Positions 1 to 10,233 of a DNA stretch of 64,000 nucleotides are shown one piece after another. Position numbers and translations under genes: made by a program. Position 1 is the first letter of the stretch; each line of letters begins with the position of its first letter. The notes under the pieces were generated by a model. That model did not search any database, was not told where the DNA came from, and saw only the letters and a program-made list of their open reading frames with translations. The stretch is from NCBI RefSeq assembly GCF_001680005.1, contig NC_033556.1, forward strand, positions 248,001-312,000. Direction: 5' to 3'. Source of the DNA: Plasmodium coatneyi (lineage: Eukaryota > Apicomplexa > Aconoidasida > Haemosporida > Plasmodiidae).

Positions 1-3000
1 AACCACGGGGGGGAGAATGAGAAAGCAAATGAAGGCTGTGCACCAGGAGGAGAGGACCCCGAATGGGGTGACGATGCAAATAATGATGAAAGTTCCCTTC
101 TGAAATGCAAAGAGGGGGGCTCCATTGCACAGAATGGGACTGCCAATTGGGTGGTGGCTATGGATGAGGATGGGATTAATGCCGCAGCAGATCATAAGTA
201 CACTGAAAAACGTACCAATTTTAAGCGTCGAAATGTCGATTACGTGCTGAGGCTGCTGTCCTCATTGAGGGACTCGCTAAGGGAAAGAAAAATTGTCATG
301 GAAAACACGATGACCTTGCTAGACGTTTATAAATTATCCTACTGTTTGCGCCACTACAGAATGGTAGAGGGGGATAGTTACATAGTTACGTATATATGCG
401 CTTTGCTAAAAAAAGAAATCAGTCACATAAATCAGAACAGAAGCGGCTACGAAATAAGAGACGATGAGCAGCTGAACCTTCTGCTAAACGTCCTCATCAT
501 ACATCACAAAAAATTGAAGGGACATTTTTTTAACCTGCTATACGACTACCTATTTGCGGTGCTAAAAGGGGGTATTTTCAGCCTGTCCTGCAAGAATATC
601 TGCCTACTACTACAAGTGAATAATTTCGAGGTGAGTAAATACGATCCCTTTTTTCTTTCCCTACTTGGGGGAGAAGCAACCCCATCCGTTACAGCGCCGA
701 GCAACATGGCACGCGAAATGGTGAGCACTTCACAGACATCCACCCCTCTAACCATGGCCGACGTGAACTACCTGCTGTTTTACCAACTGAAGAACGACAC
801 AATGAGGGGCACCCCCCGATTTGACCTCCTCACAGACCACCTCGTCAACACACCCGAAATGACTTCGCAAAAGGTTCAAAATGTACACCTCCTATCTTTA
901 CTACTGCTACGCTGTGACTACTCTAAAAAGTACGCCAGTGAAACGTACGATAATTTTGTGGAAATAGTTTATCATATGTATTCTTACCTGAGGAAGAATA
1001 TGAACAGCCTATTAGGGAATAAAAAAAAGAGAGAAAGCCTTTTGAATGTGCGCTTTTTAAGAACCTTTTCGCTAGCTCTATCTCTGATAGGAAACAACTT
1101 CCATGTGAATGATGAGTTGTGCCTGTTCGTACTTTACCTTGTAACCAATCCGGAGCAGACACTAACCATCCAGGACTACATAGATTTGTTAAAAATTTCC
1201 CATTTTTATAACTTCCAAAGGGAGCTATATTTTAGCAGAAACGCTCTCTACTGTGAGGACAAGCCGTGCTTCTACATCTGTGGTAGTGGTTGTGGAAACC
1301 AGCAGGGGTACCTCCCCCTCAACTGGGAACGATTATCAAGTTACATTTACGAGTGTTTAAAGGTGATATATTCCTTTGAGGAGGAAGGAAAAACTTGGAT
1401 CGACACCCATGGGGGGGATCTCAAGTGGGAAAGGCAGATGGTGGGCATGTCCAACGGGATAATGATCAAAAAGGAACCGCATGTGGATTACCCACCCAAG
1501 GAAGACATGACTAAACCTGCCGCACTTACAGAGGTACCGCCACCAAATTGTAACCTCGAAACGTACCTTCTGGAAGGGCACCCAAAGGATGGGCAACGCG
1601 GCACCGTTGAAAACGCCTTTAGAGTGAAACCACCCGCACAGTGCCTGAACAAGCAGAAGGTAACAAAGAAGAACAAAAGCTATTACATGCACATTTTGGA
1701 TATCCTACCATCGATGCAAAACGACTCAAGAGACAAAACTTTTTATAAACACCTGCTGCGATTATTTCAAAGAGACGTGGGCCATTTTAACCTACACGTC
1801 TTCGACTTAGACAAGATCCTATTCACGTATAGTCTCCTCAACATAAGAAAAGAGGACCTCCCCTTCAATACTCTAAGCTTACTAGAAAGGGTGAAAGAAA
1901 ACCTTATAAGGAAGGATAATCTATTCGAAAAAGAAAAGTACCTTCTTCATTCTCTCTGCAACATTCTTCTGACGGTAGCTGAATTGAATCTCCTTCCAAT
2001 CGTGGACATAAAAATTTTCGAGAAAAAGGTCCTTACGCATATCCATTTATTGAATATCGGTGCTATTCTCACTCTGATGCAGTGCTACATTTTGAAGGGA
2101 GCAGGGACGAACGGGATAAGTGCACACACTAACACAATTGTGTTACTGGTTCTGCACTATATTAAGAGGAAGTACCTGCTCTCGAGGAATGGTGCAGATC
2201 GAGCTGAAAACCCATTTGAGGAGCTAAAGGGGGATGTGAATTATCCCACCATTGAGCGTTATCTACACCAAAGGGGTAATCAGAATGGGAAATCCGCTTC
2301 CACGGGGGAATATCAAATGGACGAAAAGTTCAGCCGGAAGGGAGACCCTTCCTGTGGTCCCAAAACCGATGCAGTGGGGAAAGAAAGTTTTTTTTGTGCC
2401 CCCTTTGAAAAGATAAATGAAGACGATTTGTACGAATTTCTACTTCTAAGATTTGTGTTCATCCATCTCGTCACCCATACGAGCCTTTTTCACGATAATA
2501 TTAAATATCACCATGGGGAGGGCAGGTACTACCGTGCCATGGTCAATAACCTTAACAGAATTGTCCTTCACCTGAAGACTGATTTCTCCGACATGTTGTT
2601 GATCGGTCTGACGGATGGGGGCAACCCCAACGGTGGCAATGACGTGCGGGATCTCCAAGAAAGGAGACCCGTGGGTCGGCAAAATATCCGAAGGGACAGC
2701 GAAGAAGCAGAAGGGACGATTCTATCCATCTGTGCATCACACGGAGTAGAGAATGAGCGCATTGTAGCACCCCAAAACCAAAATAACATCCTTAGCCGAG
2801 AGAATTTCCGCCTACTCACCAGTTACGTGACGTTCACCCTTAAGCATGACCTGAACTTCCTCACGAATGACCGGATTTTCCACGAAACAGTTGCCATGCA
2901 ACATTTCTTTGTCAAGAACTTCAAAAACTTGTACTACAATTATAAGTACTCATTTGTCTATCGCAAATTAATGCTTTCATTAATTTTTGATATGAGGAGA

Positions 3001-3462
3001 AAAAGTTCCATTCGGATGAACTGCCCTTTAAATGCTCGGAAAAACAGCCCAAGTGACGTGGAAAAAATGAACATAAATGAGTACACACAGATATTAAGGC
3101 TGTTTAGTTTACTTTGTGCAGAGGAGGGAATGGAGGGAAACGCCTTTTACAGCTACTTAACACAAAACTGTGTGCAAGTGTCTACCTCGCAGCAACCCCA
3201 ACAGTATGACATTATACTGAATCGCCACTTAATTTACGACCTGAACAGAAGCGAAATTGTCAGCGTTCATTTGAATGTCCCTTTTTTTAACTACATTATT
3301 CCGATGATCATAGAAACGAAAGCCTTTTCCGTCGCTGTGCAGGTGATTTTCACCCCCACGGAAAATGTAGACACGTATGCAACACTGTTCAACGTTATGA
3401 GGGCGTTCTTAAAAAGTTATAATTATGACGTGATACTGATGAAGAGAAGGGGAAAAACGTAA
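1..3462 (+). CDS. Conserved Plasmodium protein, 5' end outside window (partial)
   Basis: The frame is open from the first base of the window to a TAA at 3460-3462, giving about 1153 residues with the true start lost upstream. The first ATG inside the window is at position 160, but the frame stays open before it. Most of the protein is leucine-rich paired helices with regularly spaced LL/LLL motifs, interrupted by charged low-complexity inserts (about 1390-1680 and 2200-2400). The last 80 residues resemble a compact alpha/beta tail ending in a basic peptide (MKRRGKT). Helical repeats followed by a small C-terminal domain recall apicomplexan organellar RNA-binding RAP/heptatricopeptide proteins, but I do not see a convincing RAP motif, so that is inference only. 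The family is otherwise unrecognised. The next gene downstream is ORC2 on the same strand, 1.36 kb away. Confidence 0.85.
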   Translation, partial: NHGGENEKANEGCAPGGEDPEWGDDANNDESSLLKCKEGGSIAQNGTANWVVAMDEDGINAAADHKYTEKRTNFKRRNVDYVLRLLSSLRDSLRERKIVMENTMTLLDVYKLSYCLRHYRMVEGDSYIVTYICALLKKEISHINQNRSGYEIRDDEQLNLLLNVLIIHHKKLKGHFFNLLYDYLFAVLKGGIFSLSCKNICLLLQVNNFEVSKYDPFFLSLLGGEATPSVTAPSNMAREMVSTSQTSTPLTMADVNYLLFYQLKNDTMRGTPRFDLLTDHLVNTPEMTSQKVQNVHLLSLLLLRCDYSKKYASETYDNFVEIVYHMYSYLRKNMNSLLGNKKKRESLLNVRFLRTFSLALSLIGNNFHVNDELCLFVLYLVTNPEQTLTIQDYIDLLKISHFYNFQRELYFSRNALYCEDKPCFYICGSGCGNQQGYLPLNWERLSSYIYECLKVIYSFEEEGKTWIDTHGGDLKWERQMVGMSNGIMIKKEPHVDYPPKEDMTKPAALTEVPPPNCNLETYLLEGHPKDGQRGTVENAFRVKPPAQCLNKQKVTKKNKSYYMHILDILPSMQNDSRDKTFYKHLLRLFQRDVGHFNLHVFDLDKILFTYSLLNIRKEDLPFNTLSLLERVKENLIRKDNLFEKEKYLLHSLCNILLTVAELNLLPIVDIKIFEKKVLTHIHLLNIGAILTLMQCYILKGAGTNGISAHTNTIVLLVLHYIKRKYLLSRNGADRAENPFEELKGDVNYPTIERYLHQRGNQNGKSASTGEYQMDEKFSRKGDPSCGPKTDAVGKESFFCAPFEKINEDDLYEFLLLRFVFIHLVTHTSLFHDNIKYHHGEGRYYRAMVNNLNRIVLHLKTDFSDMLLIGLTDGGNPNGGNDVRDLQERRPVGRQNIRRDSEEAEGTILSICASHGVENERIVAPQNQNNILSRENFRLLTSYVTFTLKHDLNFLTNDRIFHETVAMQHFFVKNFKNLYYNYKYSFVYRKLMLSLIFDMRRKSSIRMNCPLNARKNSPSDVEKMNINEYTQILRLFSLLCAEEGMEGNAFYSYLTQNCVQVSTSQQPQQYDIILNRHLIYDLNRSEIVSVHLNVPFFNYIIPMIIETKAFSVAVQVIFTPTENVDTYATLFNVMRAFLKSYNYDVILMKRRGKT

Positions 3463-4675
3463 GGGGAGGGGGATTATATTGGCCACCCCGTTCACGCTTC
3501 CCCACAGTGGAATGGACCCACGGAGGATACCCCCCCCGCACACACACACGTTATTGCTCTACCCAACTGGCGCTGCATCGTTTGGCGCTACGTATTATGA
3601 CGTATAAATTGTAAATACGTTATGGGCATTTTTTTTCTCTTCCTTTTTCTTCATTTCCTTTTCCGCTTTTTTTTTTTTTTTTGTTCCTCTTTGAGACCTT
3701 TCCCCAGTAACTCCTCCACTCGAATATTTGTTATAAAAAAAGTAGACGCATTGCACAATATGCGCGAAATGAAAAAAAAAAAAAAAAAACAGACGCAATT
3801 ATGCAGTGTGTGCAGAAAAAAAAAAAGAAACTCCTTTTTTTCCCTAGGGAATAATAAGCGAAGTGATGGACCATTCGCAGGTCATCCGTAGGGACAAAAA
3901 TTGGCTATTCTGTATGTTTTTCAAACTGGGTTAAGGGGCGGAAAAATTGAGGGAAGACACGTGTGGTACGGATGCTAAAGTGAGAGACCTTTCACAAAGC
4001 TGTTGAGATTTTCCCGATGTGGAAAATAAACGAGCGGACTAACTTGCTTATTTTTTTTCCCACTTCCCTTTTATGGTTTTCCACTTTTCGTTATATTCTC
4101 CGCTTTTTCCGCTAGGCACAGAAGCTAAAATGCTTGCAATGGGTGGCTAAAAGGGGGCTACAATATTAGCTACACAATTGGCCACGCAGCTTCCAAACAA
4201 TCTTGGCAAGCAAAACCACCTAGAATAATTCGTTCATCCTGGTGACCATGCCAATCGGCGTGAACACCAAAAGGGGAAGTAATACGTGTCAACCGAAGTT
4301 GGGGAAAAAAACAGGCGTCTCTTCATGGCAATGTTTGGTCTCCCGGATTGGTTGCACCGCTTCTCAGCACCCTTTGACTCGACACACGCGATGGCCAAGC
4401 GGGGAATTCCCCGTCCCTCTTGTATGCCTACTTTAATTTTGTGCATGCGCCAGAAAAATATTACAGCGCATTTGTGAATTGCAAAGTTTGCACGTACCTC
4501 ATCACACACATGGGTGTTTGACGCATGTTGACTGCCAACCCAACGAATGATCAACAAGGTGGCCCCTTTTATTTTTTTTCCCCCCCATTTTGTAACAACC
4601 CCCCTCCTTGCGTGCATGCATGTATGCACAAATGTGTGTGTGCTCCTTTCAAGGCTAACGCTAAAAATCTCGCTC

Positions 4676-4706
<31 letters not shown>

Positions 4707-4818
4707 AACAAAATTTGCTAGTCCCATTTTTGATAGTCACTTGGGAGGTTGCACCTTTGTGAGCACGCGCAACCCCCGGTTGGCTTAAATTTTCCTCAAC
4801 GTAGATTAGCCACACAAA
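3463..4818. other. Intergenic region upstream of ORC2
   Basis: About 1.36 kb between two + strand genes. It holds several homopolymer runs (T at about 3668-3682, A at about 3773-3789, A from about 4677 to 4703). No ORF with protein-like composition is visible; the 193-codon minus ORF across 4234-4815 runs through the reverse complement of the A tract and looks spurious. The ORC2 promoter presumably lies here, but I can point to no specific element. Confidence 0.7.
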
Positions 4819-7285
4819 ATGATGCAGAGCATCCAGGTGAACTCACCCAAAAAAGTCGTGCGGATGCAAGGAGGAAGTGACGAAGATGAAGAAAACGAAA
4901 AAGAAGAATACCTCATAACCAATCTCACCGAAAACAATAAAAATATGCCCAGTCTTATAGTCCGTATTCCAAGCAACATGAATAAATTTTTAAGTAAAGA
5001 GGAAGTAAAAATAAACTTTAATGAAGATATTAAACTGCCTAATAAAAAGGGGAGCAAAAAGTTGCGCTCCTTTAAGATGGAGCCATCTCCAACAGGCAGC
5101 TGTGAGCAGGTCACTGAGAAGACCACGGAAAATACCTACGGGAGTTCCGATGTCAAAGTGGACAGTACGTACCAGTCGGACGGGACAGATGGAGGGGTTA
5201 CCCCTAGGAATGGGTTGCTCCCAGAACGGGGCAGCGGTGAAAGCGACGATGATAGATACGACGAAGGTGACAACGATGATGACGATGAAATGAGTGAGGG
5301 ACTCATCAAGTCATTCAAACAGAACTACGTGGAGAAGCACCAAACGGACCCTTACAATGAAAGTGTTGCCTTCCTAAGAGAACACACAAAAAATGAACTA
5401 GAATATTTTCTTCAAAAAAAAAAACTACACAGTTCTTACGAAATGAATATAAATGACATTATCAACATCGACTATGATAAGCTGAACGAGAAAAATATCA
5501 TCCCGTACTTCTTAACCAACATGTTCGATGCAGAACAGAAGAAGAAGAGGGAGAAGTTGAAGCAGCTGTTGGAGGATAAACGGAAGTCCATGATGGAGAG
5601 ATCAAAGAGGAGGCATAACAAACATATGGATAAGGGCATCGCAGCGCGCCAGAAGGGAAAGCGCAGACGCAGCTCGAAGGGGAGGACACCGACGAAGGGG
5701 GAGAAGATACACAGCGCCAAGTTGAAAAGGGAGAAGGGTGCAGGTGCAAACGGAAAGGTGGACCAAGAGGATGACGACGCTGACGATGAAAATGAAGACG
5801 GTGATGAAGATGACCCCGACGGAGAGGACATCTCTGACAGCAAGGGCCACTCCGATCGGGGGGACGACTCGTACGATCCTCTCCCAACAGGCGGGAAGCG
5901 GAAAAAACAAACAGGGGGCAAAGCTAGTCGGGGTAAAGGACAAAAGGACGCGCACAGAAGAGGACCCATACCTGGACGACTTCGATAAAGACGCCGACGT
6001 GGACGCCGATGTGAACATTTACAACGACCCGACGTTATACGGAATTGAAGGCAGCAGTGACTACTCAGAGGGGCTAAAGAGTGACGTAGAAAATTCGCAA
6101 GAGGATGAAGAAGCAAAGGATCAACAACAGATGGGAAACATTTCAAAGACACAGAAGAAGAAAAAAAAAAATGCAGATGATTTGGCAGAGGATGAAGAAA
6201 AAATAGATGATATAATAGATACGGAAACGCAAAAATTAATCTCATACGATTACTACTCTAGTGTGAATATAAAAGAAGTGGTAAAGCCGAGTTATAAAAT
6301 AAAATCCTTAACCCCCTTTATTCCCATTGAGGAAAATATCGATAATTTAGATCACGTCCAAAAATTGCAATACTTGATTAAGAACCTGCCGCACACACAT
6401 ATAAAGGAGAAGAGGTCTCTGTACCACTACAACATTAAGCAGTTCATAAAGTGGAAAGTCTATCTAATGAATAATATAAATATTTGCCTTTACGGAGTGG
6501 GGTCAAAATATCACGTCCTCAACCTGTTCTGTAACATATGCCTAAATGATGGGAACAAATGCATTGTGCTAGGATTCGAAGAGGAAATAAACTTTGAAGA
6601 AATTATAACACGCATATTGGAGTACCACTATAAGTACAAAACGTCCAAAAATTTAAAGTCCTTTGATTTGCTCTACGAATTAATACACAAAGTAAATGAG
6701 ACTAATTTACCCCTTTATTTTGTCATCCACAATATAGATAACGTAAAATTATACCCCTACTATGAATACTTTTCTTTTATGAGTCAATATGATAATATTC
6801 ACTTTGTTTGCTCTATCGATGATGTTTCCTTTGAGCTCAACATGAACTTCAAAAATATCAGCTCGATCAATTTTCACTATGTGAAGTGCCACACGTGGTT
6901 AGACTACCGCCACGAAATTCTGAGGCAGTGGAATAAGTTCCTCCCAGAATGGGTGTTCAATAAAAAGTGCGAAGAAGTAGACGTGAAGAAAAACATAGAA
7001 ACTATATTAAATGCACTTAGTATAAATCATAAGAGACTCTTTAAAATTATTGCGTCCATCCAGTTGGAAAATTTGGAAAAGGGCATCTACGGGGTGGAGA
7101 AGGAATCCTTGCTCCAGGATAAGCGAATATTTACCGTCGGAGCGTCCAGCATTAGGATAAACTCCCTTCTTGTCGAGTTCGTGTCTCACAATGTTATCAC
7201 CGAAACGAGGCTCAAGGAGGGGAACACCTTCCTCAAAATAAATGCAGACAAGGAGGAACTCAAGAGGGTCGCCGAGCAGTTGTAG
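4819..7285 (+). CDS. ORC2: Origin recognition complex subunit 2, with an apparent +1 frame break
   Basis: ORC2 is a subunit of the nuclear complex that marks replication origins and loads the MCM helicase. The C-terminal half carries the ORC2 core: a CLYGVGSK nucleotide-fold-like segment near 6485-6510, a following FVIHNID strand near 6720-6735, and a terminal winged-helix-like region to TAG at 7285. The N-terminal half is acidic and lysine-rich and poorly conserved, as usual for Plasmodium ORC2. The protein is split over two frames: 4819-5988 in frame 1 and an overlapping frame-2 ORF ending at 7285. The switch must fall between about 5890 and 5985, inside low-complexity DNA with A and G runs. 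The whole span is 2467 bases, one more than a multiple of three, so removing a single base restores one frame of about 821 residues. A homopolymer error is likelier than an intron. MCM7 faces it 392 bp downstream. Confidence 0.85.
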
Positions 7286-7677
7286 GGTGGACACATATGC
7301 AATAAAAACGCCGCACTTCAACAACTTCCCGCTCTAAGGATAAAGCAGTGAAGAGCCCTACGCAACGTCTTTTTTTTTTTTTTTTTATAAACTTTTTTTT
7401 AGTCCATATGTTACAAGATGGGAAAACTTCTTAATGTTAAAAAAATTCGTGGGCCGCTGGGCCTGCGCATGTAATGTTTGAAAAAAAGGGAAAAGCGGGA
7501 AAAAGGGGCGTTAAGAAATGGGTGAAATTGAGTCCTGCCGCTTCGGCTTGACGGATGTGCATTCGGGTATATGCCTGATTTGTGCATCCCATGGCCGCTT
7601 AACCCGTCTTTATTTTACCACAACATCGATCAACCGATCAACCGATCAACCGATCAACCGATCAACCGATCACCCCC
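7286..7677. other. Convergent intergenic spacer, ORC2/MCM7
   Basis: 392 bp between the stop of ORC2 (+) and the stop of MCM7 (-). It must hold both 3' UTRs and polyadenylation signals. A T run lies at about 7370-7386 and an 8-bp tandem array directly abuts the MCM7 stop. No gene seen. Confidence 0.8.
7627..7674. repeat. 8-bp tandem repeat, about six copies
   Basis: The unit CGATCAAC is repeated head to tail from 7627 to 7666 in five perfect copies. A sixth copy (7667-7674) has one change. The array ends three bases before the MCM7 stop codon and therefore lies in the 3' UTR of MCM7 and possibly of ORC2. An 8-bp unit is not a codon multiple, which fits a noncoding position. It is a likely length-variable microsatellite. 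Confidence 0.95.
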
Positions 7678-10233
7678 TCAGAAGGCGTCCGCCTCCTCCT
7701 CCTCTTCAGGCGCGTCTGCAGCGTCGCTGTTACCCTCATCGTAATCGTCTTCATCCTCTGCATTGTAAACATCGTTCGGGAAGGCAATGGCTGTGTTGTT
7801 CTTGTTGATGGTGAATACAGTGAGCTCCACGTACTTATCAATGGTGTTAAAAACGTGCGCTTTGGTGAACCCCTTTGTTACAGCTTGCGTTTCAATTTCT
7901 TCAATCGATATCCATCCATTCCATTTTTTCTTCTTTTCCATAATTTTCTCCTTTATACTTTTAATAATATTCATAATTTCGGTGGAGGAATCTTTCCTTC
8001 TTCTTTTTTCCGTTTGTTGGGAGACGCTAGCTTTGGACTGTTCCGTTAATCGGATGGCTTCTTCAAAATCGGGCGTCTCTATGACATCGCTGTCTCTCAG
8101 TCTGGCTAGCGCCTGTGATATTCGAAGAATGGCTAGCAGTGCTCTCGGTGTTGTATAATTAATACGAGTATCGTTGTACCTCTCCTGTTGCGATTCTAGT
8201 TGTCTTGAAGAAACATACCACTGGGTAATTTTTGGAATCAGGTCTGGCGAAATCGTGGGTTCCTTCTTTTTGGCTAGCTGGATAAACGCCCTCAACACTG
8301 TTTTGTCAATTTCTTCATACCCTTCGCTGCTCAATTCGGATCTTTTCTTTTTATCATCATGAGAGTCTGCGCATTTCAAAATGTTCAGCACATGCTCAGC
8401 TAGCTTTTTATCCTTCTCCCGATCAGATATGTCCAGAAGTAGAAACTGTAAGTCAAATCTGGTTAGCAGCGCAGCAGGTAAATTCATGTTCAACATAACG
8501 GACTTCTTACAATCGTATCTGCCATTAATAGGGTTGGCAGCCGCTAGTACAGAGGACCTCGCAGGCATGTTACTACAATGGCCAGCTTTCGCTATGGAAA
8601 CGGTTTGTTGTTCCATAACCTCGTAAATGGCTGATCGGTCAAATTCGTCCATTTTGTCAAATTCATCAATGCAGCAGATGCCTTTGTCTGCCAAAACGAG
8701 TGCTCCCCCCTCTAAGGTTGTTTCCCCCGTATTGGGGTCCTTCAAAACAGCTGCAGTTAAACCAACGGAACTGCTTCCCTTTCCTGTTGTGTAAATTGAT
8801 CTAGAAGCAATGAGACATACTTTCTTCATTAGCTGACTTTTTGCAACTCCTGGATCTCCCATGAGCAGTATATGTATATCCCCTCTTATCATCCCCCCAT
8901 CTTTTTTTTTCCTGGTGCATCCTCCGATTAGCTGCAGGAGTAAAGCCTTCTTCACATCGTCATGTCCATATATTTCAGGGCCAATATTAAAGGCCAATTT
9001 TTCGTACAAATTGGGGCTATTTTTTAAAGCTTGCACTTCTTCCATAATTTTGTCATAGTTATCAATATGCTCGTTAAAATTTTCCTTATTGTTTTGTACG
9101 TAATAAATGTGAAAGACCTTCTCTGCGATTAGTCCCCCTTTTAATGCTTGGAATCCACTTTTCGTGACTGGCATTAGAACCCCCGTAAGCGTGACAGACA
9201 TCCCAGGTTGTACAGAAGTGGTGGACTCCCCATGAATTATACAGTTCATACTTCGGGGGATGTCTCCTTCTGGTAACTGGCTAGGTAATTCCTGCACCTT
9301 AATTTCTTGGTACTTTACAAATTTACTTAACTTGGCTTGAAATTTTAGTGATCCTCTAACACCGTGCACATTTGTACACCCGGGGCAATCAAAAAGAGGC
9401 ATAAAAAATGGACCATCCACTGCTTTATATGCAAAAACGTGACATCTATCACATTCGTATGTGGCTACTTGGATTCTAGGCTTCAGCTGCGTAGCTCTAA
9501 TAACTTCACATTCGAATGTACTTAAAGATCCTATACAGTCTGCATTCACTACTCTCATTTTTCGAACCAAATCTCTGGAACTTGGGATGAGGATAATTTC
9601 AAAGTTGACTCTTAAATAGGCTGGCAGTTTATACTCCTTCATCCTTTCTTGTCTAATTTCTTCAATTGGTTTAATCATGTCACGAAATAAGTTGTTAAAA
9701 GCTTCCTTTTCACTTTCGTCTGTGGAATATCCACTAAGGTCTTCATTATTTATTCTCCTCAAGTTCTTCCTCTTTATCTTCTCGCTTTCGTCTTCCTCCC
9801 CATAACCCTTTACAAACCTTTTGAAACATTCATCGGATAAACATTTATCGGCGGCAGAGTAAAGTAACTCCATGTACCTGTGCGTGTTGGTCATTATCCC
9901 ATTGTAGACGGAGTAATCCGCCTCCTTGTTCTCCTTGCAGAAATGTTCCCTCAGGTCGTCCAAATATATTGGAAGCAACTCCGTTTCATGATTGTAAATC
10001 TTCTGCAGGTATCCTTTATATTTTAACTTTCCCCAGTTGGTGTGGTTCGCCGACGGGTCTTCGAACGTGTCGAAAAAGGTCACCAGCTCGTCAATATGCG
10101 AATTGTAATTCTTCACCGCTTCTAAATACTTGGTGTGGTTATCATCCACGTAAGTCCTGATTTCCATTTTTCTCTCCCCCATTTTTGCGCTCTCATGTGT
10201 TAGTGGGGAACTATCGTGGGTGGGGGTGGGCAC
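7678..10233 (-). CDS. MCM7: DNA replication licensing factor MCM7
   Basis: One subunit of the hexameric MCM2-7 replicative helicase, which unwinds DNA at origins. The 851-residue single exon contains an N-terminal MCM domain with a CX2C...CX2C zinc ribbon (about residues 256-281, CDRCH and CPGC). The AAA+ core has Walker A GDPGVAKS (about 459), Walker B CCIDEFDKM (about 519) and an arginine-finger motif LTRFDL (about 590). A C-terminal winged-helix region is followed by an acidic tail. The LTRFDLQFLLLDI context and overall layout match MCM7 rather than other MCMs. The first ATG is at 10233. Two further in-frame Met codons at about 10182 and 10167 precede the conserved EIRTYVDDN region, so the real start may be one of these. 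It converges with ORC2, a partner in the same licensing pathway. Confidence 0.96.
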   Translation of the reverse strand: MPTPTHDSSPLTHESAKMGERKMEIRTYVDDNHTKYLEAVKNYNSHIDELVTFFDTFEDPSANHTNWGKLKYKGYLQKIYNHETELLPIYLDDLREHFCKENKEADYSVYNGIMTNTHRYMELLYSAADKCLSDECFKRFVKGYGEEDESEKIKRKNLRRINNEDLSGYSTDESEKEAFNNLFRDMIKPIEEIRQERMKEYKLPAYLRVNFEIILIPSSRDLVRKMRVVNADCIGSLSTFECEVIRATQLKPRIQVATYECDRCHVFAYKAVDGPFFMPLFDCPGCTNVHGVRGSLKFQAKLSKFVKYQEIKVQELPSQLPEGDIPRSMNCIIHGESTTSVQPGMSVTLTGVLMPVTKSGFQALKGGLIAEKVFHIYYVQNNKENFNEHIDNYDKIMEEVQALKNSPNLYEKLAFNIGPEIYGHDDVKKALLLQLIGGCTRKKKDGGMIRGDIHILLMGDPGVAKSQLMKKVCLIASRSIYTTGKGSSSVGLTAAVLKDPNTGETTLEGGALVLADKGICCIDEFDKMDEFDRSAIYEVMEQQTVSIAKAGHCSNMPARSSVLAAANPINGRYDCKKSVMLNMNLPAALLTRFDLQFLLLDISDREKDKKLAEHVLNILKCADSHDDKKKRSELSSEGYEEIDKTVLRAFIQLAKKKEPTISPDLIPKITQWYVSSRQLESQQERYNDTRINYTTPRALLAILRISQALARLRDSDVIETPDFEEAIRLTEQSKASVSQQTEKRRRKDSSTEIMNIIKSIKEKIMEKKKKWNGWISIEEIETQAVTKGFTKAHVFNTIDKYVELTVFTINKNNTAIAFPNDVYNAEDEDDYDEGNSDAADAPEEEEEADAF

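Noticed and set aside
4234..4815. 193-codon minus ORF
   Set aside because: It crosses a poly-A tract and has no family features; it lies antisense in the ORC2 upstream region.
5933..5957. 25-bp GT..AG segment that would fix the ORC2 frame
   Set aside because: Formally in phase, but far shorter than known Plasmodium introns; a one-base homopolymer error is simpler.
5472..6245. 257-codon minus ORF opposite ORC2
   Set aside because: Ser/Pro/Phe-rich mirror of an acidic and lysine-rich + coding region; no motif of its own.
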